A DNA stretch of 64,000 nt from Monoplex corrugatus (Eukaryota; Mollusca; Gastropoda; Littorinimorpha; Ranellidae). Numbering within the stretch: position 1 is the stretch's first letter; each line of letters begins with the position of its first letter. Positions 1 through 14,600 of the stretch are shown piece after piece. The position numbers and the translations under genes were made by a program. Below the pieces are notes generated by a model. The model was not told the DNA's origin. It worked only from the letters and a program-made list of their open reading frames with translations, and ran no database searches. The DNA is taken from contig CM060307.1 in the NCBI GenBank assembly GCA_030674185.1, forward strand, positions 35,737,798 through 35,801,797. The letters run 5' to 3'.

Positions 1-120
1 ACCTGAATGCTGCAACACCATCTTGAGAAACCTGAAACTGATATGGAATTACCAGATTGCTGCAATGCCATTTGGAGATACTTGTCTGATTCCTGCAACT
101 CCATCTGGAGAAATCTTAAC
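1..120. repeat. Interspersed repeat fragments, family 'CATCTTGAGAAACCTGAAACTG'
   Basis: Three slightly different copies of a segment containing 'CATCTTGAGAAACCTGAA' or 'CCATTTGGAGA' follow each other. Relatives occur at 1420-1470, 46790-46955 and 58365-58490. The last two also share a 'GGCTTATGCC(A/G)TGATC...TTCTCCATCA' upstream part. Coding potential here is not supported. Confidence 0.5.
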
Positions 121-1020
121 CTTTTCACGACACTGCCTCACTATAGCTACTATTCCCTGTACACTGTAGGCAGGAAGCAGATATGCCCTGAAGACACCCT
201 ATTTTGGTCATTTTCATTTAATTTTCCTGAGTAGGTCGTAAAAGCTAGCTTATTGACGTTAGAACAACTTTTTAGATCACTCTTTCATCTCCTTAGTGAA
301 GCAAAAATATATTCTGTAAAGATTCATTTAGTTAGTGTTTTGTACTTTTGAAAATGTTAACGTAAGCCACAAAATCAAACACCCCAGACAGCCACAGGAG
401 ATTCATAAAAATTGTAATTTTCAGCATATGATGGCAAAAAATGCAAGAAAAAGGACATAACAGACAATATTTCAACAGTTTAGAACATAATGGTAACAAA
501 GTGTAACATAGCAGTTACATAATTAGCAATATCATTATACAAACAGTGTGAATGTACTATTTCAGTCATTTCACATAAGTACATAGCTTCTTCTAAAGCA
601 ATGGTTTGTTCATCCATATGATAACAGAATAGCAAATAAAAAAGTAAATGATAAAATGCATATGATTAGGAAGTTTAGAAAACCCAAAATGAAAAAAGAA
701 GACAAGTTAACAAACAAACAAGTAAATCAGCATGAACATGTAAACAAACACAGACTCAGGCAGACTGAAAAGATCAATGTGGAAGGGAAGAAAAAATATG
801 GAAAGTATACACCAACCTTTGAATTTGATGATGAAGACATAGCCATGATGATGATTTGATGAATTAATACAGGTTCATGAAAAGAACAAATTTGTCGAAA
901 TCACCTTAGCACAAATACACTGAAAAAGCCACAGCCACTACACCTGTAACATTTAAAAAGCCACAATCACTACACTTGATACACTGATAAAGCCACAACC
1001 ACTGCACTTGATACACTGAA
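120..1020. other. AT-rich non-coding stretch
   Basis: No exon-like segment was found. A 67-codon Lys/Asn-rich frame at 656-859 has low-complexity composition and no splice context. At 912-1030 a short imperfect tandem repeat is visible: about four units of 'ACACTGAAAAAGCCACA(A/G)CCACTACAC'. Confidence 0.5.
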
Positions 1021-1400
1021 AAAGCCACACTAACAACTTATATTCACGTCTGCTACTTCGGCGGCCATGAAAGTTGTCCGTTTAGCCATGTTTACACAGC
1101 AGAGTGAACATCGCGGGTAACACGAAGAAACAAAGAGTTGGGGTTGGTTGCTTTCAATATAAATTAAACAATGACATTGCCCCTTTTAAGCCGACAACGT
1201 GGCATCGAATGATGTAATAGAGTTTCTTTGTGTAGTTTCGACACGTTTTGAGGGAATTTACAGTGACGTACCGACGCATTTAATTTTAGAACAGGCGTCG
1301 TGTCCACACCGACCTTTCGGCCGTCGCGAGCGGGTTCGCTACGTGTCCTTACGGCATAGGCAGGCGTAGTGACTATTCTCGCGTCATGTCGCGAAAAGGT
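1020..1400. promoter_or_regulatory. CpG-richer segment, possible promoter or first exon of gene A
   Basis: This stretch holds clustered CpGs (GGCGGCCATG, GACGTACCGACG, GGCGTCGTG, GGCCGTCGCGAGCGG) unlike its neighbours. An ATG at 1068 starts MKVVRLAMFTQQSEH and meets a possible donor GGGTAACA, but its phase (2) does not fit the exon at 2453. On the other strand ATG at about 1091 reads MAKRTTFMAAEVADV before a stop. No firm gene model. Confidence 0.25.
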
Positions 1401-1499
1401 TACACTGATATAGAATTACCTGATTGATGCAAGGTCATCTTGGAGAAACCTGAAACTGAAATGTTCTACAAAAAATACCATACCTCTTTATTTCCCCTG

Positions 1500-1720
1500 A
1501 CAGGCTTGATATCCAGGCAGTTGGGATGTTGGATTACCAGTTGGAAGGTCTGAGTTTGATCCTACCTGCCTGCATATCACCTGGGAGATAAAGGATGAAC
1601 ATTTATCTAATATTCCAAGTCAATATATGTGTAGACCTGATTAAGCCTGAACCCATTTAACGTATACAAATGTAGAATATCAAATATGCATGTTAAAGAT
1701 CCTGTAAGCCTGTGAAGACA
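1500..1720 (+). repeat. tRNA-headed SINE copy (family 2)
   Basis: The head contains 'GGAAGGTCTGAGTTTGATCCTACCTGCC', a B-box-like GTTTGATCC. It is followed by 'ACCTGGGAGATAAAGG' and 'GTGTAGACCTGATTAAGCCTGAACCC'. Related copies lie at 45040-45425 and 50640-50805. Confidence 0.55.
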
Positions 1721-1817
1721 CCCAACATGCATATTCACCAAAGACAGAGTATGCACTGATCAGCTACATAACACCTGCATACATGCATACACTCATCCAA
1801 GAAAACATTGCTCAGAA

Positions 1818-1860
1818 CACACACACACACACACGCACGCACGCACACACATGCACACAC

Positions 1861-1931
<71 letters not shown>

Positions 1932-1960
1932 ACACACACGCACACACACACACGCACACA
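1818..1960. repeat. (CA)n microsatellite
   Basis: Almost pure CA dinucleotide run with GCAC and CCAC interruptions. It produces spurious open frames on both strands. Confidence 0.98.
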
Positions 1961-2177
1961 TCCCCCCAAATATCAGACTGAAAAGTCTAATCCCAAGAAA
2001 TACTCCTGGCTCCTTCTGCTGATGTCTTCTTTGTGGTATGAATAACCCACATTTCAGTTTGGTTTTTGTTGATGTCATTTGTTTTGAAACATAATTATGT
2101 TCATTTCCTTATCAAGTGCATGCAACATTTAGGGTCACAATTGATTATGGCTGTAAATAAGAAAAAGAAAAATGTCA

Positions 2178-2212
2178 TACACACACACACACACACACCC
2201 CACACACACACA

Positions 2213-2282
<70 letters not shown>

Positions 2283-2311
2283 AACACAAACACACACACA
2301 CACACACACAT
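2178..2311. repeat. (CA)n microsatellite with CAAACA units at the end
   Basis: CA run immediately upstream of the first recognisable exon of gene A, about 140 bp before its acceptor. Confidence 0.97.
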
Positions 2312-2452
2312 TATCCATTGCAGAATGAATCAGATTTACAGATACTGGTATAGATAAGTTTGAGGAAAGATTTTAAGATTACTGTTGTGGCCAGCTTTTG
2401 ATGACATAGACAAACATCAATTTACATAATGTGTGTCTGTGTATGCTTGCAG

Positions 2453-5400
2453 GCGGTAGCCAATATACTGAGGCAGAGGCTGTTGGACATAGAGGGATAT
2501 AACTATGTATATCCCTCTCAGCTCTACCAGAACCACCCTGGATTTGGAGTCAGAGACATTGCCAGTCATGTCATCAGTCTTCTTAAAAAGGTAAGTGTGT
2601 CAGATTTGAACTGCAAATTTGACTTCAAGGTTTTATTTAAACAAAAACAAAAACCACCAAAACACAAAATATACCAAATCAAAAATCCAGAACAAGTGCA
2701 GCTGCCCACATTTAAGCAAACAGAAACCAGAAAAACACGAAAATAGAATCAGAACGCATGTTTATTAGAATCAGACTAGACAAGCACAAACCAAGTAAAG
2801 ATGAACAAAACAAAAAATAAAAAATCATCTGAGTCATCTAATTTCAGGTAACTGTTCAGAGTACTAAAAGTCACTTCATTGTATCATATTGTGAGTCTGT
2901 GCCAGTGTTACAAATTCCATGTTTGATTTTATCTTGTTATTTATGCAGGCTGAACTTTGCTCTTTTTAAGACCAAAACAAGTGCATAATTGAGAAATGTA
3001 TTACCAGCATTGGAGTTAAGATTCTTCATTTATACAAACATGCTGCATTGTATTTATGTATTGAAAGCACAGCTGAGGCAAGGATACTGTGACCAGGACA
3101 TAACACTAGAGTGATACAAGGACACTATGAAGGCCAACCTCATGAGCTGTGGCATAAATACCATCAACAGGGAAGACATTACCCATGGCAGAGTAAGCTG
3201 GTCACAGTAGTGTACACAGGGCACAATCACATTTCAATAGCACAGAACAACAGATATTCACAAAAAGAAGAACTGGGGGAATCAGAAAAATCCATGACCA
3301 CAGGAGCCTTTGCCATGCAGCACCTGTGGAAGAAAATGTGCCTACAGGATCAGTCTCGTATCCAGCATGAAGATTCATTCCAGGTGATGCGAGCCTGGCA
3401 TCATTGAAATACGGTACGTTTGTTTTATGATGTTGTACAGAACAAGAGAAGAGAGCTTGTACTTTATGATACTGTAATAATGTGTTTCATGTTCAGAGTA
3501 ATTACTTTTTTTATGTTCCCTTTTTTTTTGTGTGTGTGTGTGTGTATGTGTATTCACAATGTTTTTTGCCCATAATGTGTAAACAGTTTGTTGCTGCACA
3601 ATCTTATTCTATCTTCCGGGACATTTTTGTGCTGGGTGTTTTTATGTTTCCATAAGTCTCGAGATTCTGACATGGCTTACAGGGTCATTAATGTAAATAT
3701 TTTATATTCTTAAAGCATATACACATGAACAGATTTAAGCATTAAAAGGTCTGCACACATGTTGACCTGAGAGATTGAAAAAATCTCCACCCTTTTCCCA
3801 ACAGAGATATTCAGGCAGGATTGAACCCCAGACCTTCTGATTGGAAGCCTGACATTTTACCCACCTGACCATTATGCCCATTGCTTTGTTGTTTGGTGTT
3901 GTGCAGCTCAAGAGAGTGATCGTTGCGGACAGTTGTGCTGGGGGAGCTGTCAGAGATTGCCTCCTAAAAGTTGTTCCCAACAAGGTAATCTTATGTCCCC
4001 TCACTGTATACTGTAATACAGCATGGAAAAAATTGACATGTGTTGTAGCTTAGTTGTTAGTGCTCCATACTCATGACACAGGGGTTGTGAGTTCAACCCT
4101 CAGGCAGGTCACATTTTTTTACATTGTTCTTTTCTTAGTGTCATGGACTCAAGATCTGATATCTTAAGTTCTGTCCCAGCCCACAGCATTCAAGAACTGG
4201 CCTGTTCACTGCCTATCTTAATGTTTCCATCATTTTTACAGTGTCAGCTTAGCGTTTCATGGGTCCCTCTTCTCTTCTCCCCATTTCAAGATCTTGCTAA
4301 TGCGTAGAGTTTGGCATAGGCTTGTGGAGTCTGGCAGATTTGGGTGGAGCGCGCGTGGAATTGTCCAAAAGCATTGAATATCTCTTGAATAAACTTCAGA
4401 CTCCAAACTTGTAGACCCTGCAAGCAGATTTAAAATGGTAAACAAGGATAATAATCGCAAACAAATGAGGCATAGTGTGACATTATAGTAATAAACATGA
4501 ACTGTTGTATATGTTCTTTCCCTTATCTCTTCTACTGCTTCAAACCCTTTCTTCGTTTAAGTCTAACTTGAAGACATATTTTTTGTGATTTTTCCCCTTC
4601 ACTCCTCCCCTTTATCACAGTCCCTCTCTGTCTCCCCTTCCCAGTATGCAGGTGCTTTGTACACTTGTTTTTGCCACTGTGGGTGAATGTTTGAGTGAAC
4701 AACAAGAGTGGGCTTTCATTTGATTTATACATCAAGATTCAACGCATCATTATTATCTTTATTATTAATATCATTATTGTTATCATCATTTTTGTTATTA
4801 ATATTATTATTATTATTATTATTATTATTTTATATCCATGGTTCAAATTGACTATTTGCAAAAGTGCATATTATGCATGGATTATTCAAGTTGTTACAGA
4901 GCTACTGACTTGTCTATTGCTTGTTTCAGTTGCCTGCTGTGGGAAAGTTAATTGTTGCTGCTGTTATTACACTGAATTGTCACTGAAAATGCATGCAAGT
5001 ATTTACAATCAACTTTTGTATGCATAGAAACATGGTTGGAGAAAGTTGTGAGTTTGTGTTGAAATGATCATACATAATTTAACGTGCCTAATGTGACCAG
5101 CTGTATACAACAAAGTATAGTAAACATCCATCTTGCAAAAACCAGACAGGTGACTTGAATGGCCATTAATGAGCAAGGTGTCAGAGACTTCAACTTTCCT
5201 TTGACTTTTTTTGTTTTGTTTTTGTTTTTGTTTTTCTCTAGCTTTTTAAAAAAATCCCAGCTGAATCCAATTTTTTTTTTAGTTCCATCCCAGCCTACTA
5301 CAAAAACTGGCCTGTTGGCTGCCCATCTCAATGATCCAGTCATTTTGGTAATTCAGCTTAATCTTTCATAGGTCATGATCCTTACCTACCGATTTGAAGA

Positions 5401-8400
5401 CCTTATCAGCACATGAAATTTTGTGCGGTTTTAAGAAGCATGCTGCATAATTACTGGCAGATTTGGGAGAAGCTCATATGGAATTGTCCAAGTGCGATGA
5501 ATCCCTCATGAAGAAATTCAGAACAAACTCTGAACTCCCTTTTATGTGTCCACTTGTACCATCATGAGTGTTGATGGAAGAAAGGGCTAATGGTCACAAC
5601 GACCTAGAAGGCCTGAAGAGGAGAAATGCTGTATGATGTCAGAGTCTTCATGCTGATGATCCAAGTCTTCCTTAGTCTGCGTCTCTTTGAATTTAGATTT
5701 GTGTGTGTGTGTGTTAAATGCCATTCGCTGAGAGTTGCATTCTAATCACTTAATTCTCTGCTGATGAATATAATGGTGGACTGTTGTTGTTCCCACCATG
5801 TCTCTGACCTCAATGTTTGTGATCATGTTGTCTAATCTTTTTGACAGCTCTTTCACAGTGGTAACAATTTTGTGGTTAAGGGGCTTGGTCAGGGTCCAGT
5901 TCTGCAATTGATATGTCAGGTTGGTAATGCAGAGCAGAAGAGTGGCAGAATGGTTCAGATATTCGCTTGCCAGTAACTAGACTCGAGATTCCAGGATTCG
6001 TTTCTCGTTGAGGCCTCCACTTTTCTCCTCAGTTTGACTGGAAAATTGTGCTGAACATGTAGTCCTTAGAAGGGGGATAAAAAATGATCAGACCCATGTG
6101 CCTTCTGGCCTGTGCACGCTAAAGAACACACAGCAAGTGAAAATCGTGAAGAGCAGGGTATTTGCCTGGCTGCCCTGGTATAGAAAATTGGAGAGATAGA
6201 TTCATTTCCCACATCACTTTCCTTGATGACCAATTAGCCTTTTTGCTTTTCTGAAGTCTTGATCAAAAATAATAAAAACAAAAACATATTGGGTGGCGCT
6301 ACACTGTGGTGATGCACTTTTAAAGGGGAGCCCGAGTTTCACATGGTAAATCCAGTGTGACAAAAGAAATGAATAATGATAATGATTAATGATAAAATGG
6401 GAACTGATGAGCTTGGCTTTTGTTTCAGTAGGAATATTGGTTTGTTTCAGGGGTGTGCCAGGTTGATAACTTGACATTATTTACTTTCTGGATTCTGCTT
6501 TTCATCTCTTTGTTAAGTCTTCTGTCTTTTGTGAAAATGCTGCAGAGATATTTAAATTCATTCTCTTGTTTGAATTGATAGCACCGTTGATGTTGATGCT
6601 AAAGTTGTTTGATATCCTGCTGACCTTAATGTGTTGGTTTTGCTTATGCTAATGTTCATGCTTTAGTTTTCACAAGTGATGTTAGGTTGGTTGTGTGTTC
6701 CTGTTGTCTTTGTTTCTTCTTCACAAGTAGACTCAGATTGGCTGCAAATAACATCTTGTTGAGAGATTCTGGGTCTGGATTTGCTTCTCTTGTGATTTTG
6801 TCCATGTGAACTATAAACAATAGTGGTGATAGAACACAACCCTGTCTCACTCTGGACATGACTTCAGACCATTTAGTGAGTCCTGCTTTTAGGGCTGAGG
6901 GTGATGTCCATTTCCCATTGAGCAGCCATTCTCTTGTCAGATTTTTGTAAATTGATACCTAAAATATTCACTCTTCATGTTCCATCCAGATGCCTGCTCA
7001 CAGAATGTTTGTGATTGAACTGGGTCCCAAACATGGACAGCAGCAGACATTATGGGAACGAGCATTTCTCCTGGCATCCTCTCCACAACTGCACCTGATC
7101 CTGTCTGATGAGCAGATCACGCAGTGGTTTGATGAACAAGACCTCTTGATCAGATCACAGTCCTCTACCCCAGGTAAAAGTGGTAAGATTTAAATCTCCT
7201 GAAAGCTGGTGTATAGAGTAAGGGATTGAGAGGGTAATGAAATTACAGAATATTAGTTTTTTACGTAATATAGTTTGTTGCATTAACAGACTGATACAGT
7301 CATAGACAATAGTATTAATGAAGATTCTCAAGAGCTTACAGTGCATTGGGTTATGCACAGGTAAATGGCTTATGTCACTATTATTTTAGATTTTTTGGTG
7401 CTAGTACATATGAAAATATCCTAAGTAGGGAAACGCTGTCATGAGAAAAATGGAACTGAAATCTTGGATACCATGAAGGAGTGAAGGGGTTACAAAATTA
7501 TAGAGTACTCTTTTTTTTCTAAGTTTGAATGTTTGAAAAAGTCATGAATTAATAAAAAGTAATAATTGTTTCTATGACATGATAGGTTTGGCCCATTGTC
7601 TCCTTTGGCTAAAGTGCTGTGCTGATAACACGGAAGTCATGGGTTCAAATGGACTGTCTTTTTATGCAAGCTGGTTGGTTTTCTTGGTAGAGCCATGAAT
7701 TTGAGATCTGATGTCTCAAGTTTACTCCTAGCCTGCAGCATAAAACACCTTTCTGCTTCAGTCATTCTACTGGTGTCAGCTTAGTATTTCATGGGTTCAT
7801 TCTTTCCCCCATTCCCCCTCCCTATTTCAAGACCTTGCCACTGCAGATTTTGATGAGGAGACTCGACGTGACTGTTTATTACACTTCCATCAGATTCAGT
7901 TGTAATTTCATCACAGTGGTTGTCCACAATCTCACATTCTCCGTCACCAGTTGCTTCTGAGTTCTGCCCCTCCCTTGGAGTCCCAGAAGGCTTGGGACTA
8001 TATTGTTTCTTTCTTTTATATTGTGACATTTTTTGCTGGTTTTGAAAAAGTTTTGGCTAATAGTTTGCCATTTCTTTCTGGAAGCACAGTGCACATACTC
8101 TACAGATATCCCTACCATTGTTTTCAAAGAAATTATTGTCTACAACTGTGAAGACAAAAGCCGGTTCCAAAGATTCCTCAGTCATGTTCTGACTTCACTC
8201 TTCCCCTGCTACCAGGATTTTACCAGAGCACTATTGGTCAGCAGTGTTTCAGGGTGACCCAGGTCGGCCTTCATGGCTAGCATAGCACCTCAGTGACATA
8301 AAGTCACACCATATGTCGCCCAGATTTAGCAGTACCCTACCTTGTCCTGCTTCCATCTCACATGACATGGACGCAGGGTTCGGTTTTGGGAGGTTTAAAT

Positions 8401-9857
8401 ATAGGTAGGCATAAAGATAGATAGGCCAAGATGTAGACAAGCCTAAATATAAACAGGCCTAAATTTAGACACACCCAAATATAAACAAGCCTAAATATAG
8501 ACAGCCGTAAGTAGAGACAGGCGTAAATATGCCCTGAGCACAAATCTGAAAAATACACAGCAAAGGGAGAGAGACTTCATGTATTGGCCATTCACATGTT
8601 TTCCATATCTTACGGCATAGGTGGGACAATGCTTTCATTCTTGACTGTCCTGACCGATTCCTGATTAAGTGTTGAACTCATTAGTAATAAGCAATGTGTG
8701 ATTCACCAGGTCCTGGATCTAAGGAAGTTGTCTCTGTACATCTGACTGCAGAAACCAATTACAAGGTATGTATATGTGTGTGTGTATATATATGTATGTA
8801 TATATATATATATATATTATACATTATATATATATATATATATATAGTGATGAAGCGAGTGGTTAAGGGGGGGTGGGGGTGTGATGCTGGTGATGATTGG
8901 TCGCAGCGCCAGGTGTGATGGTGCGAGTTGGTTAAGGGTGATGATGATATTTGCTGTGGTGGTCGTTTGAATCCAGAGCAGAAAGGGAAGTCTCTCAATC
9001 AAAAGACAAGTCCTCGTTTTGCTACTTGACTCTTTATTATTGAGAAGTCAGTCAACGAAGACCGAAAGAAGACATGTAAGAAGAAGACATCAAAGAAGAC
9101 GCCACAGAAGACAGTGCTACAGTAACACCATGAAGTTGATCACCTGCTGTGAGACTAAGGGTGGTGGCAGGAAAGGGCACCTCTGGTGAGACTGAGAGTG
9201 GCGGTGGAAAAGCACACGCTATGATGCGCCTTGTTAATTTGTACTCTGGGAACAGAGCATGATGGTCATATTTTCAAATCTCAAACCTTTCAGATGGCAA
9301 GGTCTGATTGGTTGTTCTCACCTAATTGATAAATCAACACTTAGTGTGTAGTTTTAACGCAGCGCATCAGTACACACAAGTGAGACACTGGTCATTGTCA
9401 GGCAGTTTCGTGAGTGGCTATTGCAACACGCCCTGCGGTCATTGTCTAAGTGTTCCCGCCGGCTACATACAATGCTGAGGGCCGCATACATTAGTGACGG
9501 CCCCCTCTACGTTCTGTAAAACTACAACGTAATACTGACTGGAGATGACGACAAAATCTTGTCGTAGGCCCGCTTTAGAGTACACGTACACATTGTAGAT
9601 CTGCTAATTGTTTAGCAGTGTGTTATCTACAATCATCATGTACTGGCTAGATCCTTGGAATGTCCAATGCATAGCTATGGGTAGGCAGAGGCTGTGAGAT
9701 AACAGTACAATTTGACCAAGAGAATGCAAGGCGTTTTTGATCTAGGCAAGCACGCTACACAGCTTGCCTTTGAGCGTTGTAGGTAAATGGGGAAAGATCG
9801 TAATAGAGCAAGGCACTCTGTTACATATATATATATATAATATATATATATATATAA

Positions 9858-9896
<39 letters not shown>

Positions 9897-10389
9897 TGAT
9901 CGTGTCAAACGAGCAGACAAGTAAACAAACAAAAACCCAGCCAACCAACCAACCTGCCAACCAACCTCCACCAACAGTATGTGCATATGAAAATGTTAGG
10001 ACACATATGTTGCTGTGATCAGTGTACTGGACTTAAAAATGTTTGTCTGTTTAAGCTGTTTTTGAGTTTATTTACTGTGAGTCATTCTCTGAGTGACATT
10101 AAAAACTGGCCAGTTTGTAGCCCATCTTAATGTTTTTTTTATCATTCTTGTGGTGTCTGCTTAGCTTTTCATAGGTCACATCTCAAGCCCCTTCTCTCCA
10201 TTTCAAAACTTTGCCAGCACATAGGGTTTTGTGAAGGCTCAGGGAGTATGCCAGATAAATGCTGGCAGATTTGGATGGAGCACATAATTATGGAGTTGTC
10301 TGAACGTGATGAAGCCTTGAAAAAATTCTAAACTCTGAAGTCTTTGAGTTTATAATACATGATAAGTGTGCAGTGTGGCAATATTGTGT

Positions 10390-10430
<41 letters not shown>

Positions 10431-11581
10431 GTGTGTGTGTGTGTTGTGAGTATAAACATGTCTGCGAATGGGTCATTGATGAGGTTAACAGAGGAAGAGC
10501 TGGATGGAAAACTATCTGGGATTGGACCAACCTTGCCATACCTGACTTGCTTGCTGCTGCGTTCCAAAGAAAGAGATGGAGATACTTGTACGCTGCTGTG
10601 TCCTTTCCGTTCCCCACCTCCTTCCACTCTCCATCAATCCCCACAGGATTCAGACGATGGCGATGACATGTCAGCCATACACTATGACTGCTTATGTGCA
10701 AACTGATAACCGAACATTTGTATAAGATTTCTTGTTGCTGATCTGAAAGTGTTGTATTTCAGCATTTAAATTTTAGTAGAAATGTGTATAAACCAGTTTG
10801 AAATGGGTGTAACAGTTTGAGGTGCCGTGCCTGCTGGTGCAGTGGGAATGCATGATAGACAGTGGGGGCTACCTGGAGGACAGGATGAATGCGGTGTGTC
10901 AGCACTGGGCTCAGGCCAACCCCTGTGGAAGAATTGTCTGCCTTTGTGACGGATCTGTTGTAGCCAAAGGTCAGTCACTGTGTTTTAGAGATGAACACAT
11001 ATACCAGTACAATGATCTAGGAAAACCCTGTGTCATTTGCCACAAACCTGAAAGAAATTCATGCATACTAATTGCTATATAAAGTGCTGCAAGTATGCTT
11101 TAACATGGACTCTTTGCACTATATGAATGAAATTATTATCATTATTATTATTGCTATTTTTTTGTTATTGAAAATAACAAAAAATGATTATGTACACTGT
11201 TATATATGTGTCTTGTCCATTTCTTGTCGACAAATTATTTTGCTCATTAACACTGACCATCACCATTTTTATCAAATAACCAAATGTGGGTGTAAAATAA
11301 ATCCAAAATTGTTTTGGGTTTGTTTGATGACTTTATATCAATGTCTACTTTATTTTGCTTTATAATGTCTTCCAGACTTTATATCATAGATATTTCTCAC
11401 AGATCTTCATTGAATGATATATATATACAATGAAATGAAATGAAAAAATGGTGTTTTTGTTTGTTGCAGGGCATTTATCAGCTGTGCAGCAAAAATCTCA
11501 AATCATCAGTTGTACAAAAGCATTGACCACTGAAGTAAGTTTTCTTATTATGCACTTGTTTTTTTACTGTCGTTAATTTGT

Positions 11582-11675
<94 letters not shown>

Positions 11676-14600
11676 ATGTGTGTGTGTACATACATGACTG
11701 TGCACATTTCTTGATTTGTAAAAACTGTAGTCATTTTATGTATCTCACTTTTAGAAATAATTCTGATCAGCTAGATAAGCATGTCAATTTCATGTGCAGA
11801 TTAATGCAAATTTATGGCCTGTTACCTGTCTTTGTGATGGAAAGATTTTGTTGTTTTTGTTTCCAAACCTGTACGCAATATTTGAATGCATTGTCGTATA
11901 GGCTAGCTTACTCAGCATATAGAGCTGTGGACTGTAGATCAAAAGTCTGGAGTTCTGACCATCTGGCAACATAAAAACTGGATTTTATGCAGTCCAAACT
12001 TTGACAATGGATTTTGATGGAGCACATCTCCTATTTGGTGTGGTGGAGTTGTCTGAATGTGATGTATTCTATTTGAAAAGGTTCTAAACTCAAAACTTTC
12101 TGAGTTCATAATAAGATAAGTACTTTGACAGTCAAATCAGTGGATTTTGATGGAGCACATCACCGACCGGTTGGGATGAATGCTTTTTGAACAAAATCCA
12201 GATTCCAGTTTGAATTGCTTTCACATTTCTCTGCAATCTATGGGCTGATCTCTGTCAGTTTGAATTTCAGTTTTCTCAAGAGGGTGTTAGTATGCAAGGA
12301 AAGTTCCCAATGTTCTAACATCGCAGACATCAATGTGATAGAAAAGGAACCATATATAATGTAAAAATAATTAAGGGATTATTTTTTTGTGATGTATTTG
12401 GACACATTTAAGAGGAAAAAAGGAATGAACTTTTACTGAGAAAGAGTATGATTTGATGATGTTTTTGTTGTATTCATTTCATGGTTCAGTTTAGTTTACT
12501 GGTTTGTCTTCTCTTTTGACTTCACGCCATCCTCTCAACTCCACCACCCCAACCCTCTGAAAAGCCAATTTTTTTTATCTGCAGAAAGCATGTCTAAGCA
12601 AATAGAAAATGCTGTCCTATTAAAACTGTGGATGTGCATGTTGTAGTTGCTGTGTCCGGTGTACGTGATACAAGTAACGTCCACTCTGGATGCTGGAGAG
12701 TTCACTGTTCCTCCCAACCCTGGCTTGCTTGCCTTTCTTCAGAGACGACATTGTATTGATTTACACCCAGGGTATGTCATTTTGATTTCAGTAATTTCTT
12801 TTGTCAATGAAAACAGGATTGTTTAATCTAGTTACAGCAGAAGTTTATTTGCTGAACAAGTAGGGCCTACTATGATAGAAATAGAAACACTTGAAGTTTT
12901 TGTTTAAATAATTTTGTATTCTTTAATCTAATAACACTTAACAAGTGTAACTTTCCATTAGTGTTGTGTGAAATGTGATAAACTTTTCAAGCAAAGTTTC
13001 AGTGAACCAAAGGTTTTCATTCTGGTGTCTTTTCTTAACTTATTTTTTGAATACAGCTAGTGTAAAAAAACAAACCAAAAACAGCTGTAGAGGGAATAAT
13101 GTATCTGTTTATTCTTTTGCATTTTTCTCCCCAGAGCACAGTTTGTGTGTATAATGATATCCGACACATGAAGATGGCCGAGAGAGCAGGTGTCCGCCAT
13201 ATCAAGGTATTTAGATCTTCCCTTTTCTTTTCAAAAGTTTGTTCTTCGGGTAGTTTTGCTAGTAATTTTGACCTGCTCACATGAAGAGATCTCTTTTACA
13301 GGTGATGAAGTGTTCAGAATGAATTAGAATTGAACTGAATAAAGTGTTTTGTTTTAGTCAACAATGGACTCGAATTTTCTCTTGGGGACTGTAGTTGTTT
13401 TCTAGTGTTCACAGTGGACTCAACTTTGCATGGGATCTATACTTTCCAATATGATACAATTGACTGGAAACTTTGTATGGGGACTACACTTTCTTGTATT
13501 CTGAAAGGGGCTTGAAACTTTGGATGGGAGCCATATTTTCTTTTTAGTATTCTGCAGTGGGCTCGAATAATTGAATGAGACCTATGTTTAATAGCATTCT
13601 GCAATGAACCAGAAACTTTTCATCAGGACTATATTTTCCCGTATTCTACAATGGGCTTGAAACTTTGCATGGGGACTAGGTTTTCTAATATTAACATTGG
13701 ACTCAAAAATTCACATGAGGATGATAATGTCGGTGTTGAGTCTTTAGCATTTTCAAGTATCTAGAACCATATTTCTGAAGTGTATAATAAGCTGAGACTT
13801 TAAAATTAAGTCTGAATGGTGAATGGTTTACAAAAAAGTTTTCTTTGTGTTCAGGTATTGAAATTATTGCTGAAGTTAAAAAACATAATTTGACACATGC
13901 ATTCCTCTTTTCTTCACAGTTTCAGACAAGTTCAAAATGCATTGCTAAGAAGATAGCACTTTGCTGAACTTGGCAATCTTGTCTGGTGTGTGGTTTCAGT
14001 CTGCAATGTATTGCAGTTTTTGTGTGCATTTGTATGTTGTTTTTGAATTGCTTTGTTTCCACTTTGTTTTGTTGTAGGACTGTATTGTGATGGTTTCTGT
14101 TGTGGTTTGAGAAGGCATATCCGAAAAAAGAAAGTTGATTGTATCAGTTTGTGGTCATTAGTTCATGCTCCTTTTAAGCTAATGCCTGTCCTCCAATTTC
14201 AGCAAGTATGGGGAACTTTTACTGAATATGGCAATGTAGAGTTATTGTGGCTGCTTGAGTGCTTAAAACCTGCTATTATGGTTGTTATTTTCAGATTGGA
14301 AAAATACTGAAGAATCCTCAAATGGTAAGTGAAGTGCAGGCAATATGTTCATTTTCTATAAGTTTCTTTCGGATTGTTGTTTATGTTTCAGTGTTTAAAG
14401 TCTGATTGTTACCTGAGCTATGATGTATGTAAACTGTGAGGAAGTATGTAAATTGTGAGTGTGTTTATTACCAGAGTTACGAAATATATAAATTCTGAGA
14501 GTGTTTTTAACCTGATTCATACAATATGCAAATTGCAGGGGTGTTTGTAATCTGAGTTATAAAGTACGTAAATTGTGAGAGTGATTATAATCTGAGCTAC

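Noticed and set aside
1735..2357. Several 60-95 codon frames rich in His/Thr or Cys/Val
   Set aside because: They are (CA)n/(GT)n microsatellites read in frame; the same applies at 9.8, 10.4, 11.6, 19.5, 32.1, 37.0, 37.4, 38.7, 46.4, 49.4, 51.4 and 59.1-59.5 kb.
4040..4105. Possible tRNA gene (A- and B-box-like blocks)
   Set aside because: No complete cloverleaf can be drawn by eye, and the same head recurs with the SINE family 1 body. Treated as a SINE head. The same holds for 16080-16145 and 29470-29525.
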